This document shows, in pieces, positions 37,578-46,380 of a stretch of DNA of 55,668 bases (position 1 is its first letter; every line of letters starts with the position of its first letter). Source of the stretch: an uncultured Nitrospira sp. Lineage in GTDB: Bacteria; Nitrospirota; Nitrospiria; Nitrospirales; Nitrospiraceae. The notes beneath the pieces were generated by a model, which was not told the origin of the DNA, did not search any database, and saw only the letters and a program-made list of their open reading frames with translations. A program made the position numbers and the translations under genes. The DNA lies in NCBI GenBank assembly GCA_902500755.1, contig CABVRV010000014.1, forward strand, positions 1 to 55,668. The letters are read 5' to 3'.

Positions 37578-39362
37578 ATGCCACTCGGAGGCAGGAAAAT
37601 CCACCTATCACTTGATCAGCTGATGGAAACCATCTCTTCTCTAGAGGCGGTCGACCCTCTCCTGAAATATGAAAAACTCATGAAATGCACGGTGGAAGGT
37701 GACCTGGACTTAAGGCTATGGAATAGGTCGTGCAAGACATTTGAGTTTGAACATTGCCTCTTCAAGGACTCGATCATTGTCGCGGACTCGCCAGCGCTTA
37801 CCGCTGGTGTTCAACGTAATGAAACAAGCTTGGGCCTCCTGTTTACTAATTGCACTTTTGAAGTCCCATTGAGCTGGATAGGTTTGTGTTTTCAGTTCCC
37901 TGTAATGTTCCAATCATGCCGATTCAATCGATACACGGATTTTACCCATAGCGCTTTTTATGACTTTAGTTTCAGGTATTCCAACTTTGATGAAGGTGCC
38001 TATTTTGAAGGTGTTCAATTCCTCCTCCCCAAAATTCTTGTATGGAGTCCAGCTCTACTACTTAATCAGTTTGAGATGGTCACTTTCAAAGGGGGAGCAG
38101 AGTTTGATTATGCTCACTTCGACATTCCCGTTTGCTTTGCCCGCGCCAATTTCTATGAATCCTCGACCTTTCGTCATGTAACATTCAGTTGGTGCGACGG
38201 AGGAAATGGCAAGAAAGTCTGTTTTGATTTTAGGAATGTAGAGATATTTGGCTCCGTGGTATTTCAACGATCACTTATAGGAGTCAGTGCTCCGATAACT
38301 TCAAATGACCAGAGACCGGAGAACGGAAAAATTACGGACGTACCTGTTGAAGCAGACTTTACGTTCGTTCATGTACACAAACGGCATGGTCTCAGCTTTC
38401 ACTCCGAAAATCTTCAGCAGGCCAAGTTTCTAGGCACAAACCTAGATGCATGTTACTTCAACAATGTCGAATGGCCACGGCTACAAACGCATTACCCCTT
38501 AAACCTTCGCAAACTGGAAACCTTAGTACGAAGTAATGCGTCTAACTCCCTGCTCAAGTCTGTCTTATGGTTTCTGCTTTGGAGCTGTGGAATAGCGGTA
38601 TATTTGCTTTGTAGCGCATCTTTAACCGTTCTACGGTTTTTCTCGTATTTGGTGATCCGATACGATACTCGTTCACTCTCAGGACCTCAACAGAGTGCTC
38701 GGGAATGCTCTTGGTGTTCATACGAAGAATACGGGATCTATGACCACTGCTTACAGCAGGAGAAGCAAGAGAAGGTCTTTGATCAAAAATGCCAAAAAGG
38801 GGAACAGGTAAATCCAGAGGTGAAGAAGTGGAGAGGCCAGTGGGCGCTACTGTCCAGGGCCTATCGTGATCTTAAGACTGCCTATGAGGACAACAAAGAT
38901 TATATCTATGCTAGCGATTTCCATTACAGAGAGAAGGAGCTGCGACGAATCAACTGGGAGGTGCCGAGGTCAACTCGCGTCCAGCTTTATCTCTACTGGC
39001 TTGTGAGTGGGTATGGTGAACGAGCCATGCGCCCCCTGGGCTGGTTTGTGCTCGTTCTTCTTTTGGGGGCGGCCATCTATGCATCTGATGGGGATGTCCT
39101 TCTCAAGGCAGCGGCCAGTCCTGCTGCAGCGGGGCAAGGATTAGTAACCTTCATGATACCCCAACCTTTTCCTCTAGAGAAAGCCGATTGGGGAGCCGCT
39201 CTCCGATATAGCGCAGAAACTATGGCATTTCTAAAGCCAGATTTTTTAGACCTGGGGCAAGGCTTAACCTTCGCTCGATGCGTAGCCTGGGCCCAAGCCA
39301 TCACCGGGCCATCCCTCTTTGCCATGTTTGTATTGGCACTCAAGAATAAGCTAAAGCGCTGA
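37578..39362 (+). CDS. pentapeptide-repeat membrane protein, channel-like C-terminus
   Basis: A 594-residue protein if it starts at ATG 37578; the frame is open from TTG 37488 and ATG 37623 is another option, and none has a clear SD. The N-terminal half is a degenerate pentapeptide (F/Y every fifth residue) right-handed beta-helix: e.g. FTHSAFYDFSFRYSNFDEGA and CFARANFYESSTFRHVTF. A membrane segment follows (SVLWFLLWSCGIAVYLLCSA). After a Cys/charged loop comes a two-helix end: PLGWFVLVLLLGAAIYA, a re-entrant-like segment, then WAQAITGPSLFAMFVLALKN. That end resembles a two-helix ion-channel fold, but no TVGYG-like filter is seen. AT-rich. It is the likely membrane component of the accessory locus. 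Confidence 0.8.
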   Translation: MPLGGRKIHLSLDQLMETISSLEAVDPLLKYEKLMKCTVEGDLDLRLWNRSCKTFEFEHCLFKDSIIVADSPALTAGVQRNETSLGLLFTNCTFEVPLSWIGLCFQFPVMFQSCRFNRYTDFTHSAFYDFSFRYSNFDEGAYFEGVQFLLPKILVWSPALLLNQFEMVTFKGGAEFDYAHFDIPVCFARANFYESSTFRHVTFSWCDGGNGKKVCFDFRNVEIFGSVVFQRSLIGVSAPITSNDQRPENGKITDVPVEADFTFVHVHKRHGLSFHSENLQQAKFLGTNLDACYFNNVEWPRLQTHYPLNLRKLETLVRSNASNSLLKSVLWFLLWSCGIAVYLLCSASLTVLRFFSYLVIRYDTRSLSGPQQSARECSWCSYEEYGIYDHCLQQEKQEKVFDQKCQKGEQVNPEVKKWRGQWALLSRAYRDLKTAYEDNKDYIYASDFHYREKELRRINWEVPRSTRVQLYLYWLVSGYGERAMRPLGWFVLVLLLGAAIYASDGDVLLKAAASPAAAGQGLVTFMIPQPFPLEKADWGAALRYSAETMAFLKPDFLDLGQGLTFARCVAWAQAITGPSLFAMFVLALKNKLKR

Positions 39363-39419
39363 ACCTCAATCATGTGATATGGAAGCGGTACTGGGCAGCC
39401 CGCATCGAGGATTTGCCGT

Positions 39420-40010
39420 CTACTCGATGGTGTGCCCTTCCAGGAAGATTGCTTGCTCCAGGGTGCGGAAGAACTGCTGGTAGGGGACTGGGTCTTCGAC
39501 AGCATGGAGGTGGAACTGTGCGCTGGCGCGGACGACGAGTTGCGACTCGTTACGGTCACGGACGGTGACGGTCAGTCGCACCAGGTCGCTGCGGTGATAG
39601 AAGGGTCCCCAGGCTCGGTAGGTTTTGGTGAGAAACAAGAGCGTGTCGGGACGGTACAGGATATAGGACGGATCGAGGAAACTGGGTTGCTCAAGGTCGA
39701 CATATTTCTTGGCAGATATGATCCCTAATTCCTCGTCGAGCACGTCGATCTTGCAGTTTAGGTCCTGCAAGGTCATGACGATCGCCTGGAGCATCTTTCG
39801 CCGGTCTTTGGTATCGAACACACGCGTCTGTGCGGCCCGTACCTTGACTTGACTCTCCTCGGATAACCAGATCTGCGTCCGTGCATCCGATTGATTGTCG
39901 TGCCGCATTTCGTAGGGTGTGCAGGCGGTGAGCAGCGAAACCACAGTGAGCACTGTTGGTAGCAGCATTCGAAAAGGCGTTCGTGTACTCAGCGATCGGT
40001 CGGCGATCAT
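39420..40010 (-). CDS. lipoprotein, paralogue 1 of three
   Basis: A 196-residue lipoprotein with lipobox LLTAC (Cys30). The mature part begins with a stretch including VKVRAAQTRVFDTKDRRKML, then LQDLNCKIDVLDEELGIISA, and ends VPYQQFFRTLEQAIFLEGHT. The same three blocks occur in the next two genes, so the three are paralogues. It starts four bases inside the end of the preceding gene (ATGA) and is last in a four-lipoprotein minus-strand operon. Outer-membrane anchoring is likely; function unknown. Confidence 0.82.
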   Translation of the reverse strand: MIADRSLSTRTPFRMLLPTVLTVVSLLTACTPYEMRHDNQSDARTQIWLSEESQVKVRAAQTRVFDTKDRRKMLQAIVMTLQDLNCKIDVLDEELGIISAKKYVDLEQPSFLDPSYILYRPDTLLFLTKTYRAWGPFYHRSDLVRLTVTVRDRNESQLVVRASAQFHLHAVEDPVPYQQFFRTLEQAIFLEGHTIE

Positions 40011-40471
40011 GGCGAGGCTGTTGACTCCTGAGAGAGAAACAAGGCTCGTTGCAGCGCGGCGAAGAAGTTCTGATAGACCTTCGGGTCTTCGATAGGTTTG
40101 TTGTTGTAAATGGCGTTGGCACGGAAGCTCATCTTCTCTGTCGTCTCCTGCCGCACTGTCACGGTGATTGTGACGACGTCGTAGTAGTTGGGTTCGGCGA
40201 ATCTTGCCGCGGTCACAAGACCAAGTCCTTCATTGGCCCGCTCGATGATGAAACCCAGGTCTTGTAGGGAAGCGATGACGCCGCGAATGGCGGCGTTCCG
40301 GTCCCTGAGGTCGAAGCTCCTGGTTTGGAGACTTCGGATCTTCATCTGTGCCTCCGTCGGGGCGAGCATGTCCGGTGTCGGTTGCGGTGCCGCGCAGCCC
40401 TGGAGGGAGAGGGTTTCGGCGAGCAGGAGGCCTGCGCCGAGCAGAGTGATGTGCATCGCAGATTTATTCAT
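40007..40471 (-). CDS. lipoprotein, paralogue 2 of three
   Basis: A 154-residue lipoprotein with lipobox LQGC (Cys26). It is the shortest of the three paralogues. The shared blocks are IRSLQTRSFDLRDRNAAIRG, SLQDLGFIIERANEGLGLVT and YQNFFAALQRALFLSQE. It has no extra domain between the blocks, so it shows the family core. It lies nine bases after paralogue 3 and overlaps paralogue 1. Confidence 0.82.
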   Translation of the reverse strand: MNKSAMHITLLGAGLLLAETLSLQGCAAPQPTPDMLAPTEAQMKIRSLQTRSFDLRDRNAAIRGVIASLQDLGFIIERANEGLGLVTAARFAEPNYYDVVTITVTVRQETTEKMSFRANAIYNNKPIEDPKVYQNFFAALQRALFLSQESTASP

Positions 40472-40480
40472 GCCATGTCC

Positions 40481-41071
40481 TCAGATTCGATGGGCCTCTA
40501 GGAAGACGGCCTTGGAAAGTTTGGCGAAAAATTGCTGGTAGATTTCCGGGTCTCGGATCATTTCCATATATTGCTCACCGGGCGGGATGTATTGATTGTC
40601 CACTTGACCGTCCCCCTTCCACACGACCCGATAGAACATGATGCGGACTTCCTGGCGGGTGGCTTCGGCATTGAGCGGACGGGAGATGAGGGATGCGGCG
40701 ATCTTTTGATGGAGGTCCACCGGCTGCATGAGCTTTCCAAGGGAGAGAATCAGCACCAATACTTGTCTGACATATTGGCCATACTCGCGAGCGCTGCGTT
40801 CCTTTGTCGCGCGTAGGAAGCCAACCGGCCGCTGGCTTTCTTCGACTTGAAAACCCAAGTCTTGGAGTACGGCGGCTGAGGCCGAGAGGAGTTCCCGTTC
40901 ATTCGGCGTTTCGAACATCCGGGTCTGCATCGTGCGGTTCTTGGGAATGTCCGGCGTCAGTGCGAAGAGCTCGGCCGGCTCGGTAGGGGCGACGCAGCCG
41001 CTCAGGGCCGTCAGGACAAGGATCGCGGCAACCGGTGCACCGGTTCGAACGATGGCGCGGGTCCGTCTCAC
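40481..41071 (-). CDS. lipoprotein, paralogue 3 of three
   Basis: A 196-residue lipoprotein if started at the GTG at 41071 (MRRTRAIVRTGAPVAAILVL), which gives a clean signal peptide and lipobox LSGC. The open frame extends to 41215 but overlaps the upstream gene and is not signal-like. Core blocks: MQTRMFETPNERELLSASAA, LQDLGFQVEESQRPVGFLRA and YQQFFAKLSKAVFLEAHRI. An insert of about 40 residues (REYGQYVRQVLVLILSLGKL) between core blocks includes a hydrophobic segment. It begins seven bases after the BamE-like gene. Confidence 0.78.
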   Translation of the reverse strand: MRRTRAIVRTGAPVAAILVLTALSGCVAPTEPAELFALTPDIPKNRTMQTRMFETPNERELLSASAAVLQDLGFQVEESQRPVGFLRATKERSAREYGQYVRQVLVLILSLGKLMQPVDLHQKIAASLISRPLNAEATRQEVRIMFYRVVWKGDGQVDNQYIPPGEQYMEMIRDPEIYQQFFAKLSKAVFLEAHRI

Positions 41072-41078
41072 CGGCGGA

Positions 41079-41471
41079 TCAGAACTGGGTAGAGTTATAG
41101 GCAAAGTCCCGGACCTTCTTCTCTTCGTCGTACTTGATGATGATGGTGAGGGTCCGTTGGCGCTGCGAGCTCGAACTGTCGCGTGAGGTAGTGCCGAGAA
41201 TGATGATGCTCGCAAAGGATGAGCTGGCCGTGTCCACGCGATCGGTGGAGACCTTGTCGTAGATCCAGACCTCGCGCCGTTTCTCGTCCGTGGTCACGAT
41301 ATTGGGACTCCCGAGCAGTTCGGCTACCTGGGAGGCAGCCATCCCGACCTTGATCTCCCCCTGCACCTTGCCGACAGTGAGGCGGTCTTCCTTGATTTCG
41401 GCCTTGTTGCCACCACAGCCTGCGGCGGTCATGAGCAGACAGAGGCTTAGGATGCTCCAGATCGATTTCAT
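41079..41471 (-). CDS. BamE/SmpA-like small lipoprotein
   Basis: A 130-residue lipoprotein with lipobox AAGC (Cys19). Residues about 40-75 show the SmpA/OmlA-type pattern IKVGMAASQVAELLGSPNIV then EVWIYDK. A Ser-rich middle and a strand-rich end (RTLTIIIKYDEEKKVRDFAY) follow. It is the first gene of the four-lipoprotein operon. True BamE acts in outer-membrane protein assembly; whether this one does is unknown, as the fold is shared by many lipoproteins. Confidence 0.8.
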   Translation of the reverse strand: MKSIWSILSLCLLMTAAGCGGNKAEIKEDRLTVGKVQGEIKVGMAASQVAELLGSPNIVTTDEKRREVWIYDKVSTDRVDTASSSFASIIILGTTSRDSSSSQRQRTLTIIIKYDEEKKVRDFAYNSTQF

Positions 41472-41614
41472 CGTGGGGTTCCCCTTTCTGTTGTCTCGGT
41501 GTGACGTGAAGCCATCGACGATGACAGGCTACTGTTCCCTTGGGAATGTGTCAACTTAACAGAAGAAAAAGCGCCGCTCGCGCCCAAGATCAAGTACACT
41601 ACCCTTCACCGATT

Positions 41615-43450
41615 ATGCCACCGACTATGTTGCTTAGTTGCGAGTTGCTTGAGAAGAGTTACGGGATCAAACCGTTGTTCACCGGTCTGTCGATCGGACT
41701 CTGCAACGGCGATCATGTCGGATTAATCGGACCCAACGGCTCTGGGAAGTCCACGTTGCTCAAGATATTGGCCGGCCTCGAAGAGCCCGATAACGGGACG
41801 CGATCGGTGCGGCGGCACGTTCGCATCGGCTACGTTCCCCAAGAGCCTTCATTTGGCGAGCAACATTCGGTCGAAGACGTATTGACCAAGGTTTTGCTCG
41901 ATGAGGGGTTCGATCCGCATGAGCAGGGTGGGCGCATAGCCAAAGCCCTTAGCCTCGGTGGATTTGTCGGTTCAGACCAGGCAGTCTCGACATTGTCGGG
42001 AGGATGGAGAAAACGGCTGGCGATCGCGCGGTCGCTGATGCTGGAACCAGACGTGCTGCTCTTGGATGAGCCGACAAACCACCTGGATGTCGAGGGTATC
42101 CTTTGGCTTGAAGGTCTTTTGAAGGCCGAACCCCATGCATTCATTGTCATCAGCCACGACCGGCAGTTCTTGGAATCGGTGACCACCAGGGTTTGGGAAT
42201 TAAACCGCCGATACGCCAACGGGGTCTTTCAGGCGAATGGCCGGTATAGCGAGTTTTTGGAGCAGCGCGACGCGGCGTTACAGGCGCAGGCCGATTATCA
42301 GGCGTCGCTGGCGAATCGGGTACGGCGTGAGGTGGAATGGCTCAGGCGAGGGCCCAAAGCCCGCACGACCAAAGCCAAGGCCCGGATCGATTCCGCAGGG
42401 CGGCTCATCGAAGAGCTTCAGGATATAGAGTCGCGACGGCCGCAAGGGTCGGCCGGGATTGACTTCACGGCTTCCGGACGAAAATCCAAACAATTGTTGG
42501 TTGCGAAGGGGCTTGAAAAATCACTCGGCGGCAAGGCGATCCTATCCGACCTCGATATGTTGTTGGGCCCGGGCGAGCGGATCGGTTTGCTTGGGCCCAA
42601 CGGCAGCGGCAAGACAACGCTGCTGAAGCTCTTGGCCGGTACGCTAGAGCCGGATCGCGGCTCCCTCACGCGCGCCGATCGGTTGCGAGTGGTGACTTTC
42701 GAGCAACATCGTGAATCGTTGGACCAACAAGCGACCTTGCGCCGAGCTCTGGCTCCGGCCGGCGGCGATGCCGTCGTCTATCAGGATCGGTCCGTCCATC
42801 TTGTCTCATGGGCCAAGCGCTTTCTCTTTGCACCTGAGCAACTGGATCTGCCGGTCTCACGCCTCTCCGGTGGAGAACAGGCTCGATTGCTGATCGCGCA
42901 GTTGATGCTGCAACCCGCTGATCTCTTGATCCTCGACGAGCCGACGAACGACCTCGACATTCCGACGCTCGATGTGTTGGAAGACAGTTTGCTGGAATTT
43001 GCCGGCGCACTTGTTCTCGTGACGCATGACCGGTGGCTCTTGGACCGTGTCTCCACCAGACTCCTTGCGCTGGACGGGATGGGTCGTGCCGAGTGGTTCG
43101 CTGATTATGCTCAATGGGAAGCGGTACAGGAGAACAAGGCTTTGGAGGAGAGCCGGCCATCGTCTCCACGAGACCGTGCGGCGAAGCCGAGTTCTAGTAA
43201 GCGGAAAGGTCTCTCATACAACGAACAGAAGGAATGGGACCAGATTGAAGCAAAGATTCTCGATGCGGAGGAGGTTGCCGCTGCTTGCCACGCGGGGGTG
43301 AACGATCCAACGATCGTCTCATCCGCCGACGTGCTTCAAGAACGATACGCCGCGCTGCACGCCGCGCAGGCCGAGGTTGAGCGGCTCTATAAGCGCTGGG
43401 CGGAGTTGGACGAGAAACGAGCGCAATTAATCAGCGGCGCGCAACTCTAG
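41615..43450 (+). CDS. uup: ABC-F ATPase, Uup type
   Basis: A duplicated ABC ATPase without membrane domains, about 611 aa from ATG 41615 (ATG 41627 also possible; the frame is open from 41540). Walker A motifs are GPNGSGKS and GPNGSGKT, signatures LSGGWRKRLAIARS and LSGGEQARLLIAQ, and Walker B LLLDEPTNHLD and LILDEPTNDLD. A linker separates the cassettes. The C-terminal coiled-coil (LSYNEQKEWDQIEAKILDAE onward) marks the Uup subfamily, implicated in DNA/ribosome-related housekeeping. It is divergent from the lipoprotein operon. Confidence 0.92.
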   Translation: MPPTMLLSCELLEKSYGIKPLFTGLSIGLCNGDHVGLIGPNGSGKSTLLKILAGLEEPDNGTRSVRRHVRIGYVPQEPSFGEQHSVEDVLTKVLLDEGFDPHEQGGRIAKALSLGGFVGSDQAVSTLSGGWRKRLAIARSLMLEPDVLLLDEPTNHLDVEGILWLEGLLKAEPHAFIVISHDRQFLESVTTRVWELNRRYANGVFQANGRYSEFLEQRDAALQAQADYQASLANRVRREVEWLRRGPKARTTKAKARIDSAGRLIEELQDIESRRPQGSAGIDFTASGRKSKQLLVAKGLEKSLGGKAILSDLDMLLGPGERIGLLGPNGSGKTTLLKLLAGTLEPDRGSLTRADRLRVVTFEQHRESLDQQATLRRALAPAGGDAVVYQDRSVHLVSWAKRFLFAPEQLDLPVSRLSGGEQARLLIAQLMLQPADLLILDEPTNDLDIPTLDVLEDSLLEFAGALVLVTHDRWLLDRVSTRLLALDGMGRAEWFADYAQWEAVQENKALEESRPSSPRDRAAKPSSSKRKGLSYNEQKEWDQIEAKILDAEEVAAACHAGVNDPTIVSSADVLQERYAALHAAQAEVERLYKRWAELDEKRAQLISGAQL

Positions 43451-43485
43451 CGAGCAACGACGGAATATGTGACTACTCTTTAAGG

Positions 43486-43505
43486 GCAAACACTCCTGTG
43501 TTTGC
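43486..43505 (+). terminator. possible terminator after uup
   Basis: GCAAACAC (43486-43493) and GTGTTTGC (43498-43505) form a perfect eight-base stem with a TCCT loop, 36 bases after the stop. There is no T-tract after it, so it may be only a 3' stabilising hairpin. Confidence 0.4.
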
Positions 43506-43592
43506 AACGCTCGATTCTGGTATGGTACCCACTGTCGAGTGCCCTCCCCTCGGGTGTACCTACGGTTTTGAGTGAATGGGAAAGGACCCCCC

Positions 43593-45155
43593 ATGCTTCT
43601 TAATTCAAGACACCGTGTCGTTATCGTCTTGTCGTTCCTGCTGTCGTTGACGAGTTGTTCCGATACCGATTTTGTCGTTCGCCCCCCGGCGCCGGAGAAA
43701 CTCTCGACCATAGAAAACCCAATCGTCGGGACCACGGATTCCGTCATCAGCGTACCGGTGCAGCTGGACCTTTCGCCTTTTCTCCAAGCTGTCAACGATC
43801 AGAACATGATCCCGAAGAAGTTCGATCATTGGGGGAGTTTTATCAAGCATCCTAAAGGCGTGGAGTACAAATACTACGCAGAACGGGATGACTTTTCCAT
43901 CGAGCGATCTGGTTCTCAGCAAATGGGTACTGCTGATCCCAGTGTATCGAACGGAGATCTGTCGCTCAGAGATTGGTGGAAAGGCATTGATCTCTCCGGG
44001 TCATCGCTCTCCGTGAGCGCCCCCCTTCGCTATAAAATTGGCGTGCATCCCCATTCTCAAACTGGTGATGCGCCTCCCCAGTGTGGCGACGGCAGTGAAT
44101 GGCCTAAACAAGCTACGCTCAAGGGAAGTATCGCGATGGCGATGATGCCGAATTATAGCGTATCGGCATCCCTGCGCGATGTGACGGTGAATCCTAATGA
44201 TTTGTGCAGGTTGCGTATCGCGGATATGGACGTGTCCCCAGTCGTCAATGCCAAACTCTCTGATCACGTCAAAGGCGGACTGAGTAAGGCTGTCTCACAG
44301 CTTAATGCACTGACCGTCAGGTCTCCCGCGGAGGATGTCTGGAGCGCGCTGCGCAATCCTATCCAGTTGGAACCGGATGTCTGGCTCCTGCTCAATATCG
44401 ACAAGGTGAAACATGGGGGATTTTCCGGGGATGGCCACGTGGTGAAGGACACCCTTCAGATTACTGCGAATCCGGTCATAGTCTATGGTGCTGAACCAGC
44501 TGCGACACCCATCACACTTCCCCAGATCGAAACAGAACCGGCTTCCCCGGAATTTCGCGGCGTCGCTGATGTCCAAGGAGACTATCCCGGGGGTCGGCCA
44601 AGCTCCAAGGGGTTTCACGTTCTGAGCGACACCCAGGTGGATTACAGCACGCTCTCGAAGTCGCTTTCGAACCGGCTCAAAGGGAAACGCGTCGTCAATA
44701 AAGGTAATTTTATTCAGATGACAGGCGCGACGATTTCCGGCTTGGGCGCCAACCAAGTGCTTCTACGTGTTGATTTTACAGGAGACGCGCGCGGTCACGT
44801 GTATTTGATCGGGAAACCGGAGATCAACGCGATGACACAGACTGTCTATCTCAGTGGCCTTCGCTATGATCCCAAGACCACTCATCTGCTGCAGACAGCG
44901 GTCCCCGATTGGTTCTATCACGCGCCGCTCCGAGAGGCCATTGCCCCAGAAATCGTGCTCGGAGTGACACCGATGACCGACCGATTACGTGATCTTCTGA
45001 AGACCGGGCTGAATCGAACGCTGAGTCCCACCGTCTCAATGCAAGGGGCCGTGACGTCGATGCAAGGCATCGCCGTGTTCGCCGATGTTGATGCGCTGCA
45101 TGTTCGAGCGATGAGCGATGGAACGCTCACTATGACAGTGGGCAGTAAGCCCTAA
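43593..45155 (+). CDS. DUF4403-family lipoprotein
   Basis: A 520-residue protein from ATG 43593, preceded by AAAGGA at 43581-43586 (a GTG at 43572 is in frame). The signal peptide ends in lipobox LTSC. The mature protein begins with the family pattern for DUF4403: STIENPIVGTTDSVISVPVQ then LDLSPFLQAVNDQN. It continues with repeated mixed alpha/beta units such as ALRNPIQLEPDVWLLLNID. It resembles tubular lipid-binding folds, but function is unknown. Stands alone between uup and the convergent HEAT gene. Confidence 0.8.
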   Translation: MLLNSRHRVVIVLSFLLSLTSCSDTDFVVRPPAPEKLSTIENPIVGTTDSVISVPVQLDLSPFLQAVNDQNMIPKKFDHWGSFIKHPKGVEYKYYAERDDFSIERSGSQQMGTADPSVSNGDLSLRDWWKGIDLSGSSLSVSAPLRYKIGVHPHSQTGDAPPQCGDGSEWPKQATLKGSIAMAMMPNYSVSASLRDVTVNPNDLCRLRIADMDVSPVVNAKLSDHVKGGLSKAVSQLNALTVRSPAEDVWSALRNPIQLEPDVWLLLNIDKVKHGGFSGDGHVVKDTLQITANPVIVYGAEPAATPITLPQIETEPASPEFRGVADVQGDYPGGRPSSKGFHVLSDTQVDYSTLSKSLSNRLKGKRVVNKGNFIQMTGATISGLGANQVLLRVDFTGDARGHVYLIGKPEINAMTQTVYLSGLRYDPKTTHLLQTAVPDWFYHAPLREAIAPEIVLGVTPMTDRLRDLLKTGLNRTLSPTVSMQGAVTSMQGIAVFADVDALHVRAMSDGTLTMTVGSKP

Positions 45156-45222
45156 GTCGCCTTCTGGGAACCGAGTGGCGCGAAAGTCTTCTCCCAAGAC
45201 ACAAGCGGGGGAACACGTGAGT

Positions 45223-46323
45223 CTATCCACCGGTGGGAGTGGGGAGGACGCGACTCGCGGTGCTCTGGATAGCCTGCCGAGCATGACGTGCGCGGAATTT
45301 CGCCAACACGGGGGCCAGGATTTCCTGTGCCTCAGGAGTTGATAAGGTCTCTTGTAATAATTCAAGCTTTTCCTCCGTCATTGACTTCAAACTGCCCAGT
45401 GCCTCTCCGGCGCGATAACGCACCCACCATTGTTCATCACTGAATAGCGCAATCAGCCGTGCTTCATCGTCATGTGTCCCCATTTTCCCGAGCGCGGTAG
45501 CGGCTTGCACTCGTACGTACCAGGCCGGGTTTGAAAGATGCTGGCGGATCACCGGAAGATCGGTTGAGTCTCGAAACTCTCCAAATGCAAACAGAGATGC
45601 GGCCAGCATGTCACCGGAAGAAGATTGATCATGAAGAAATTGCCGCAATCTTGAGAGTCCATGTGGACTTTGTGTAATCGGGAGATGGCGAATCAAACGT
45701 GGAGAGACGAGGGGATCCCCCTGGATGGCCGCTTGCACCATGGTTGCTGAAGCGAGATCGTGACCCACTGTACTCAGCATTGAGGCGACCTTGAGGGGGG
45801 ACCAATCCGTTCGCCGCCCGATGAGAGGGATGAGAAGTGGAAGTGCGGCATCAGCATCGATAAGGAGCAAGGTCTGAGCCGCCTGAAACGCTAAGAACGA
45901 ATTGGAGTGTGTCATGAGCGCGGATATCTCGTCCCAGACGGAACGGTCTCGTAACCGGCCTAATGTCGCGACGGCGAGAATCCTGCGGCGCAAAAACCGT
46001 GAGTGTAAAAGGTCCTTTGCCACATGATCACTGCCGGCTTGCCGAGCCATGTGGATCAGGTGAGGGGCCATTGAGTCGGACTTGGACGCGCAGAAATCGT
46101 TCCAGAGATGAAGAAAGACGGTGTGTTCGGGACGCGTGAGTCGAGGCAACACCTCGATGGGGCTGCTGAGGCAATGTTCTAATAGCGGCAGCCATTGCGC
46201 TGTGACTTGTCGCTGCCGTTGGTCTTTGATAGAGCGGTTCATTCGGAAGAGAAGAATGCAGGCCACGAGGAGAAAGATCATGCAACCGATCGAAAGGGCG
46301 CTAACGTACCAGAATCCAAGCAT
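45223..46323 (-). CDS. HEAT-repeat membrane-anchored protein
   Basis: A 366-residue protein with one N-terminal membrane helix (residues about 5-26, WYVSALSIGCMIFLLVACIL). A helical repeat array follows, in which HEAT/PBS-lyase-like units are visible (RRRILAVATLGRLRDRSVWD; AWYVRVQAATALGKMGTHDD; WWVRYRAGEALGSLKSMTEE). The repeats probably face the cytoplasm as a scaffold. It is the last gene after the YaiO-like and GH-like genes on the minus strand, so a role in polysaccharide synthesis or export is inferred from context. Confidence 0.82.
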   Translation of the reverse strand: MLGFWYVSALSIGCMIFLLVACILLFRMNRSIKDQRQRQVTAQWLPLLEHCLSSPIEVLPRLTRPEHTVFLHLWNDFCASKSDSMAPHLIHMARQAGSDHVAKDLLHSRFLRRRILAVATLGRLRDRSVWDEISALMTHSNSFLAFQAAQTLLLIDADAALPLLIPLIGRRTDWSPLKVASMLSTVGHDLASATMVQAAIQGDPLVSPRLIRHLPITQSPHGLSRLRQFLHDQSSSGDMLAASLFAFGEFRDSTDLPVIRQHLSNPAWYVRVQAATALGKMGTHDDEARLIALFSDEQWWVRYRAGEALGSLKSMTEEKLELLQETLSTPEAQEILAPVLAKFRARHARQAIQSTASRVLPTPTGG

Positions 46324-46380
46324 GAGAGCAGGTCAGCAAAGGGCCAAAGGAAAACGGTTCTGGAGTCGCATCGACCTCTT

